64,000 nucleotides of DNA from positions 11,030,409 through 11,094,408 of the forward strand of contig CP154957.1 of the NCBI GenBank assembly GCA_039621445.1, written 5' to 3'. This DNA is from Euglena gracilis (Eukaryota > Euglenida > Euglenophyceae > Euglenales). Under the pieces are notes generated by a model. It saw only the letters and a program-made list of their open reading frames with translations. It made no database searches and was not told the origin of the DNA. This document shows positions 36,701 to 45,700 of the stretch, in pieces. Each line of letters opens with the position of its first letter. The stretch's first letter is position 1. Made by a program: the position numbers and the translations under genes.

Positions 36701-39700
36701 CGTACGCGCAAATGTAAGCGAGTAGGTCTTGTCTGAACACACCATATGGGGGAGTTGTCTGCCAAGCATTCACACACGTCTTCAGGATGAAATTTTTTTT
36801 TAATTTTTAAAAACTGCTTTCTCTCCCCGTGATAGGGACGACACCTCATACCCTCCATAGAAAAAAAACAGTGACATCCAGGCTGGGTCTGCGGCCCCAC
36901 CTCCACCGCCGCCATCGACAGGTGCACGTCCAGCGCCACCTGGGGGACCGCCCCGGCGGAGGCGTACACCAGCACGTGCCTGGGCAGCTCCTCCGGATGC
37001 CTGGGCACCACCACCTCCAGCCATCCCCCATCCACACCACCAGGCCTCAGCACCTGCACCCCCACGGTCCGGTGACGGAACGACGCCCGCACCTCCTCCC
37101 ATCGCTCCTCCCACCAGAACCCCGCCTGCATCAGTCGAGCCATGGGTGGAAACTCCCCCGCTGGCGACCACTGCCAGCTGCCCAGCCGCGGCACCTGGAT
37201 GGCCTTGGGCGGCACCGTCCGCCGGAACCTCGCCAGCTCCTCAGCGTCACCCACTGTGACACAGACAACGCACGCATTTATTACATTGACAAGCATTCCA
37301 TTGTGCACACAGTTGCCCGAAAAGGAAAAAAAAGGAAGGTGCAGCTCCATCTCACTTGCGCGTTGGCGCAAATGTACTAAAACACATGTCGTTAAACACA
37401 GAACGTGTGCAATGCAGGGGGTTCAAACAGACAGCTGGTTTACACACCAATGTCGGCGCCGATGTGCTCGTTCTCCCGCCTCCACACGAACCCCACCCAC
37501 ATCCGGTCCACCGCCGCGGTCACCGCCGCCGCCAGCCCCTCCAGCGTCACGCCGGGGGCCTGCAGCGCCGCGACGACCTCGCGGCGGCTGTCGGGGGTCA
37601 GCAGCTGGCGCAGCCCCCGCAGATGCGTGGGCAGCAGTTGCCGGGCGTGCACACGTAGGCTGGACTCCAGGTTCAGGAGCCCGGCGACGCTGGCCTCACT
37701 CTCCTCCACGAAGCGCTGCAGCGGCTGCCACTGCTTCACCACCGCGACCTGCGATCGGAACAGGTATCCCCAATCCAGGGTATCTGTGACCATTCATCAC
37801 CAACAGCTCAGGCGTATTGTCCTTCATTTGCGCGTGCGCGCAAACAGATTCAGGGAACACATATGCAATGTACAAAAGGAGCACACCTTGCTCAGAGTGC
37901 GGTCCCAGCCGCTCTTGCGGTACGCCAGCGCCAGCCTCTCCACCGGGTCGTCAGACAGGTCCAGGCCACCCCTCAGCAGCGCCGCAAACTGGGGGATCGA
38001 CACCTCCACCACCGCCGTCTGCGCCGCCTGCGCATCGCCGGCGGCGAGCTGCCGGGCGCTGAGGGGTGCTTCGGGGCGGAGGACGGTGGCGCTGACGCGC
38101 TCGTACTGGTCACAGAACATCTTTTTCACATATGGCGGCAAGAACCCAATCACCGCAAAACACTGCATGTCACACGTTTCGGGACTGGCACAGAGAGGGG
38201 TTAACAACTTGTCCATCATCACAACGCAGAGAAGCGGGCCGCAAAGGATAAAGGAGACTCTGAGCCAGGGGGAATCGTCTGCAGGTCCCGGGCGTAGTCC
38301 TCTGCGCGCCGCAGCAGGGCCTTCACGATGTGCTGCCCCGACAGCACCACGTACTGGTGAACTGAGGCAAAGAAAAACATGGTGAACAACAGAGTCAGAT
38401 CACAGATTTGCTCCACCGAGCAAATGTAATGCCAAATCATGAACATTGAGCACATCCAGAAACACTTCTTTTGCGCCAAAGCGCAAATTCAAAAAAAAAT
38501 GGAAGCACACCGTTGGCCTGCCGCTGCCAGACGACCACGCGCACCGCCACCACCGGGGGGTTCGCCAGCAGGTTCTGGTACTTCTTGTTCACCTGCTCCT
38601 CGTTCATCGGCCGGATCTGGCCCTCCGTCAGCGCCACGTCGAACGTCAGCTCGGACAGCAGCAGCATCTTGTCCACCGCCGCGATCCAGCGGTCCAGGCT
38701 CTCCGGCGCTGCCTGCGCGATGGTGGGCTGCACCCTCCGCCGGGGGAAGCCGCCGCCGCCAGATGCCTGCTCTTGGGGCTCGCCCGCACCCCCAGCGCCT
38801 GCCGCGCCCCCAGCCGCTCCTGCACCACCCACTGCAGCTGCCGCTGGTACCGCCGTCGCAGCAGCGCCGGCCACAGGGGGCTCACCAGCAGGATCCATGG
38901 CTGCAGGGAATAAAAGTTAATGACACTTGCGCGTTGGCGCAAATAGTGGGTGTTCAACTGTGAAAAGTGCACGTCACGTAGGAAGCACGCTTTTATTTTT
39001 TTCACCAGTGTCAAACCCCCCCCACCTAAACCCGGAAAATGCATACACAAAAACAGCTGGAGTCTCCATCAGGGGTCAAAATTCTCAAAAGTTGATTCCG
39101 TGAAGAACGTCATTAATGCCCGATATGTTTCTGACCGTCGTCACCGGGGCTATACAGATGCATTGTTTTTAAATTCCAACACTCAACGCAGTGGCAGAAA
39201 AATGGGAAACAAGTTTCCACCACCAGGACGTCAGCATGCGGATCGCGTAACGCTCCAACGGACTGCGTGCGCGCGCGGACCACGACACAGCTGGTGTAAC
39301 GGCTAATGCAGGGCCCCCGCCCATTACGAAAACAATGCAGTATACACACGCCATTACAGAGGGTGGTTTTGACTGCCCAGAAACTGATCAGCAAAAGCAT
39401 ACAACAGGGTGGCTGGCAGTTCCAAAGAACCGGGACGACCAACACAGACGACCCCGTTGGTAAGGCCTGTGTGGACGTGGAATGCGGAATCTGCACGTGT
39501 CTGTTGCCTCTGACACTACTGGCTTACTTTTGGATCCTGAGAAGCAGCTCACAGACGCCTCACTGATGATGTCCTACTCCACCGCGTAGCTGGTGGCCAG
39601 GGGCTGCTTCACTACACGGCTTCTTCCTCAAACCGTGATCGCCTGCTGGGTGGTTCTCCGGCCTGTTCCTGAGAAGGACTCCGCTGCCGGACAGCTGACA

Positions 39701-42700
39701 ACGGGGTTCTTTCAACACAGATAGTTCTCAGGTCAGGAGAGGCGTTTGATCGTTGACATTCCAGAGGATCTCCACCATTGAATGCGGCACACATTTGACC
39801 ACTAGCAGACGGAAGACGTCTTGCGCGGACGCGCAATATGCCCAACAACGAAATAGTCTTGTATGACGTCATCATCAAACACAATTCAATGTTGTCAATG
39901 AAATTTGCGCCAACGCGCAAATGCAAACGAGTACGTCTGTTATGATTCTGTGGGGTTACATTTGCGCGGCCGCGCAAATGTTTTCCAGTGATGACTTTGG
40001 GAAGAGGTCCACTTTTGGCAGAGAAAAGCTGACTGACAATTATGAACCATCACCGTGGACCTCTTCCCAAAGTCATCACTGGAAAACATTTGCGCGGCCG
40101 CGCAAAAATGTAACCCCACAGAATCATAACAGACGTACTCGTTTGCATTTGCGCGTTGGCGCAAATTTCATTGACAACATTGAAGCTGGCAAAAATGTAG
40201 AAGGAACAGGCATCCCGTCACCTCGAAATAGAACCCCGGCTGGCACATTGGGAGGCTGCACAGTCTGACGAGGAGGCCGTCGTCCGGTGACCTGGTCCCA
40301 CCGACGCTGAATGCTCTCCACATCTGCTCGCCGGCGCACTCCGCAGAGAGCGTTCAGCTCTGCGCACACTTCGGGAGACTGCTGCTCTTTGTCCTTCAGC
40401 ATGGTCACCAGGCTGCTGTGTAGCACCTCTTCCACCTGCTTCACAGTGCCCAGAGGACCGTTACCTGAAGTCAGAGATGGAGGACTCTCCCACTCCTCCG
40501 GCCACGGTGTGACTGCTTCGTACGTGGACTGGGGATCGGCACCGACATGAGCCTCCGTGGGACGCAGTGACACGTACCTCACCAGCTCGGACACCAGCCT
40601 TCTGGGCTGTCCATCAGCGGGGTGGTCTGCACTGCGCTCCAGCAGATTGTCCAGGTTCTGCAGACAGACGGCCAGCCACTGCGCCTCCACTCCTCCAGCA
40701 GTGACTTTTTTGAATCCCCGTCTTCCGGGACGCACCAGCAGGAACAGATCCATCACATCTTCCGTCGTTGACGCCTCTGGATGCTTCCTCAGAGAGCTGC
40801 CCAGCCTGCTCAAGGAGGCCTCGTTCATCTCCTCTGAGAAGCAGCAAGCGGGTAGCCAGTTGTGCCAGTCATCCCACATGAGCAGGGCGACGGATAGTGT
40901 CCGTACGTACTCACTGCGGCCGCGAGAACGCGAGTGGGGCTGGGGGGCTTCCAGGTGCAACAGCATACACAGCGCAGCGGCCAGCGCCTTCCTGGCCTCG
41001 CCACCAGTCCCACGTTGGCGGTGCTCCCAGTGACACTCCCTCACTCGCCAACCCAGCGCGAAGGCGGCCGGCGCCCACACCAGCAGGAGGTCCTCCAGTG
41101 CACTGGCCACGGCCAGGTCTGTGCACAGCAGCTTCAGCGCCGCGGCGGCCTCGCTGTGTTGCGCAGCTGTCGTGTCTGCTTCACGGTGCAGGTCAGCCAG
41201 CTTCGACAGTGACCCCCTCTCCAGCTGTGCTCGACCACGGAAGGACTTCGTGAGGTACTTGGCAGCCTTCGCCTCCTCCTGGTCCAGCCGCTTTTTGGCG
41301 TCCCTTGCTTTACTTTTCCTGTCTTGGCATTCACGTTGCAGCACATCTCGCCTACGTCGCAGCAGCTTCACCAGTGCTGAGAGCCTCTGCCGTCTGTCCT
41401 CCGGGACCATCAACATCGCCCCCAGCCACATCTCCAGGGCACGCAGCTTGGGCTTCTCCACCACCTGGGGCCTTCCAGAGAGCGTGCCCTTCTGCAAGAA
41501 CAGAAAGAGTGGCAGGAGGCGCTTATACAGCACGTTGACCACCTGCTTGTAAGGATGCCACACCCCATACAAGGGGGGCAATCGCTCCAACGCCTCCGCA
41601 GCATTCCAGCGCTGACAGTCTCTGCCGTACACGACCTTCATCTGTCGGTACCACAGGTTCACGTCGACGAGCAGTGGCAGAGGGGGAGCTACTTGCCGGA
41701 GAACGTCCTGCTGCAAGAACCGCAGGATTCTCAGCATGCCGAGCTGGGAGGACACCTTGTCCGCGGTAACGCTAAAGGGCCGCCACACAGGAGCTTTAGA
41801 GGCGGTTCAGCCACACGGAACAGAAACAAAGGGGTCATGTGGTGATTGACGGAATACATTTGCGCCGAAGCGCAAATGTTAAAAGGGAAAACACAACCAA
41901 AGCAGCCATGTACAAAAAGCTAATGAACCTAGGCACATGGAGATCGTAGCCAACACACTCAATTTACACAAACAAACACAGTAGTGTGCAACAGGCAACG
42001 TAAACAACCAGAATTTAACTACTACACCACTGTAAATTTGCGCCAACGCGCAATCTGTCTGAGGAAAACATAACGGAAACAGCATCCACTAAGAACAACT
42101 ACAGAGAGCAATGAGTATCAGTAAACACTCAGAAACCAACTGTATTGCACTTAAACACAAAACAGAAGAAACCAAAGTTCACGTACACTCTGCGCCGTGA
42201 CTGAGGGATGTCCAGAGGAACACGAAACTCTGTGGATGAGAACGGACGGACAGCCACATCCTTCACCAAACTTCTGAAGTCCTGCAGGTCTGCGTTACAG
42301 AGGCAGTGAGCCACGACCACCACCCGATGCAGCAGCTGCTCCAGAGACAGGTAGCCAGGAAACTCCTTCATTGCCAGCAACGTAGGCCGCATGACCGCCA
42401 TAACCGTACAATCTTGGGTCCGCAGGGGCTCCCTCGGGTTGGACGTCTGCTGGATCTTCCAGAAGTTGTCGAACCAGAGCACCACCGCGCTGCCAGCCAT
42501 CTGTTCCCAGAGGTCTGACAGGCGGGCTGCCGCCCGCGCCTGCCTTGAGGATTGACTCCAGTCTGCCGCCGCTGACCGGATCCCACTTGGCCGCAGGTAC
42601 CGACTGACGGACCGCTTCATCTCGAGGGGCACGTCATCTGGTCCGATCACAGGCTGTATCGCCAGGGGGCAGGCGTGCTGACGCAGGGCCCTGTACATTG

Positions 42701-45700
42701 CCCAGGAGTCTTTCAGCAGCATTTCAGTCCGGCGACGACGAGGCTCTCGACGCAACTCTTCCAGCAGGGACTCACCACCCTCGGAGCGCAGGGGGGCACG
42801 AGTGTACGCCACCTGGATGACCAAGTTCAGCAGTGGACTGTCCACCTGTAGAACCTTGGCCACAAACTCGGGGTAGGTGGCTGCGTAGTGGTCCCGGACC
42901 ACGCGGCCCAGGATCTTCCCCACTTCGGCACAGCTCACAGCGTCCTCAGAGTACCCAGCCATACCACGCTGCCTGGAACTCTGGCTGCTGGGTTGTGACA
43001 TTTCAGATGGGTGAACGGGAGCGGGATTGACTGCTGCACTGATGCAAACAGAAGAAGGAAAAGTGTGAAAGCCAACGCGCAATGCTGATTACATTTGCGC
43101 CAACGCGCAAATCTGGTTGTATTTGCGCGTTGGCGCAAATGTAATCAGATTTGCGCGTTGGCGCAAATGTAATCAGCATTGCGCGTTGGCGCAAGTGTAA
43201 TTGCGTTTGCGCCAACGCGCAAATCTGATTACATTTGCGCCAACGCGCAAATACAACTGCATGCAGCCCTAAAAAGGTTAATGTTCACACCCTGTCAGAG
43301 GGGTGGGTTGTTTGTAACTCTTGTGACTGACCATAATTTAAATTGAATTCATCTTGAATCATGACCAGGAAAACGTTACACAAACTTTCACCTTGGTGTG
43401 TTTCAATTGAGGCTGATGCTAGGAAGTCCCAACACGTTTGCGCTAACGCGCAAACGTGTTGGGTGAAAATGGTGTATCGGAAAGGCACTGAAGGTTATGT
43501 TGTAAAGGCACTGTGAGTGATGGTAAAAAAAAGAAGCACTGCACTTTGACGGCAAGGCAACAAACTAACAGCGTTAACCACGCACACAACAGCAAATACC
43601 CATTGCACACAGGCGCGATGGGTGTTTGCTGCATGAAGGGATACATTTTCTGAAATTCTCCGTTCTAATACAACAGGCCAAAGGAATGTCAGAGAAAACA
43701 AGGCAATGGACACGCAGTATTGGTGTCAATGAAAAGTGGGGAGATAGATTGAAAGCAAACATCACGATGTTTCTGATGTGGCACAGGAACTCGAATGGAT
43801 AAAATTCCCGTTGGTATTCTGAAACGATTTACAGATTGAGTTTGACCTGTGGGGGTGCACCGATTTAAATAGAAAACGCACACAAAAACACAGAGAAGAT
43901 ACGGGCGGCTGCAGTCAAACCCGGGGAGAGAGAGAGTCTTAACTAGCGCGATAGGATCAATCAGATAGCACGTGCAGGAGAGGTTGTTGGGTGGTACAAG
44001 TACAAGGAGACAGTAGGTATTTGTCAACAAATTGTGTTCACTGAGAGAGAGAGACTTAATTCGCAGTGGACACACGACAAATAAATTCCAGTTTTAATTA
44101 GAAGCACATCGCGATTTTTGTTTTTTGTTTTTAAAGAGTTCGCAGTCGGATGTCAAGGCCCGGATTTGACTGTCATACGGTCAAGCACAACGGAGTGGGG
44201 ACCAGGCGTAACACATCTGAGGCACAACACCCATCAACACAACATTTAACTAAAAACTCCGTCGCTGTGTACACAATCAACCGTAATTACGGATTTGCAT
44301 CCTCGTGGGAGAGAAAGTGACAACCAGAGGACAATAAAGAAAAAAAACCAGGAACAAATGCAGTGGCAACACTGCCGTGACAAGGTGCCGTGACACTTTC
44401 TGAAATTGTACTGGCTTAATAAAACATCGAACACCGTGGAACATAGACAGACTTACTGGTGCACAGTAAGTCACCGACTGGTACACTGGTCAGCCATGGT
44501 CGGGTCACGGCTTGGTATTCTTAAAAGTCAAGGACTGTTTGTTACAGAGAGTCCTGTGAGTGACTCTATTCACACAAGGCTTACACAGTTTGTACCCTCC
44601 ACATTAAACGTGTTTGCGCTTCGGCGCAAGCCATGTTGCTTTTGCATTTTTAAAAATTGTATTTCCACTTGCGCTTTGGCGCAAGGTAACTCTTAATTTC
44701 CATCCTTCACGAGCCTACCCCTTGCGCTTTGGCGCAAATGGAAACACATGTTGACTCAAAAGTTGTTATCATTGTTCAAGTGCGGCAATGGTCACCCACG
44801 TGTTGAATCACAAAAAAGTCAAAAATTTGCGCCAAAGCGCAAATGGTTTTATTTTTTGTAATTTCAAAAATTTGCGCCAAAGCGCAAATGAGTAAGTGGA
44901 GTCCCCTCGTTTCATCACCCGCCGCTTTGTGTTCATGCACACTGGGCCCCGGGAGCGCTGTGCCCGTGGACCGTGGAGTTCCCAGTCATTGCTTTCGTCC
45001 CCAGGCCCTGGGGTGCAGGGAGACACCATTTTCAGACTGTCTCGAGTCTCAGGCCACGGTGGTCGAAAACCAAACTTTTTTGGGGATTTGCGCGTCGGCG
45101 CAAATTTACAGTCACTTTCAAAGCTAAGTGCGAGTTAGGCCGCCTAAGTTGCTGCGGCTTGACGAGGTCCCAGTGGCCATCTCTGGCTATGAGGGAGCCA
45201 ATCCCTTCCCCCGCAGTTGGCGGTGTGCATTGTGATACGGTGCTGTCAGAGTGGCAGCATTTGTGGTGGTCAAGCCCTAATGGCTTTTTTTTCCGGGTCA
45301 GCCCAGCCAATTGAAGTGTGCAAAAAGCGAATTTGAAAAAGAGAAATTCAAAAAAAAACACGAAAAGCAAAAATTATGTTTTGCTTTTTTTTTTAAAAAA
45401 GAAAGCTGTCAGAAACATTGTGGTTTGGCTGTAGAACTTTCTGATGTTAAAGCTGAGGAAGGTTGCTACAACCAAAACGTGGATGTGCTCTCGGAAATGT
45501 AGCATGCAGCAGAACTGTGTCGAACGCTGATGCCCAGTAGGGTTCTCATGCCGGAATTTGTTCCTGGGTGCGACTTGCTTCATTATTTTTTCAAAAAAAG
45601 CAACGCCGATGGGGGTCGACGTGTTCCACATTGTCCCTCCTGGTTTTTTTTGAACAGCATTTCTGCGGCCAGGGTTTTTTTTTAACGTTTGGACCCCTGG

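Larger units (their letters stand above)
32601..45104. repeat. Dispersed palindrome family TTTGCGC-NNNN-GCGCAAA (about 33 copies)
   Basis: Arms of 7 bp around a variable 4-base centre (CAAC/GTTG most common; also TTAA, TTTG/CAAA, GAAA, GTAC, GTGC, GGCC, CGAA, TTCG, GTCG, TAAC). First bases of copies: 32601, 33198, 33224, 33249, 34198, 34743, 34908, 36283, 36695, 37355, 37827, 38470, 38926, 39820, 39904, 39961, 40089, 40148, 41859, 42037, 43094, 43122, 43150, ~43178, 43206, 43234, 43437, 44613, 44668, 44721, 44826, 44871, 45087; partial at 43071. None lies in a T1 or T2 exon. Some have longer stems, for example 34900-34933 and 43431-43460. Confidence 0.95.
32561..45148 (-). mobile_element. Giant DNA transposon, 12,588 bp, 24-bp TIRs, 5-bp TSD, two multi-exon genes and about 33 dispersed palindromes
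   Basis: Both ends carry the same 24-bp inverted repeat, beginning CTTAGGCGGCCTAA, at 32561-32584 and 45125-45148. TTGCT is duplicated at both borders. Inside are genes T1 and T2 on the minus strand, possible small exons at 32.9-34.9 kb, a 128-bp-arm inverted repeat and a palindrome family not found elsewhere in the window. The poly-C/G runs that fill host introns are nearly absent inside, so composition changes at both borders. No reverse transcriptase, integrase or classical transposase motif is readable. A 5-bp duplication is known for Transib and some other groups, but the ends do not match Transib (CACWATG). I leave the superfamily open. Insertion looks recent: TIRs and TSD are perfect and the host frame across the site is intact. 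Confidence 0.92.

Noticed and set aside
38185-38223. TGATG stop-start overlap suggesting polycistronic phage-like genes on the minus strand
   Set aside because: All T2 junctions have GT/AG sites and agree in phase through seven exons, giving 1003 codons. Splicing explains the pattern better than separate overlapping genes, although the 38-base intron is short.
32601-45104. CRISPR-like array or bacterial/viral repeat system
   Set aside because: Repeat spacing ranges from tens to over a thousand bases, the centre varies, and the surroundings are spliced eukaryotic genes. It is not a CRISPR.
32561-45148. Integrated virus, virophage or polinton
   Set aside because: No capsid, packaging ATPase, protease or DNA polymerase B motif is readable. 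The target duplication is 5 bp, not the 6 bp of polintons, and TIRs are only 24 bp.
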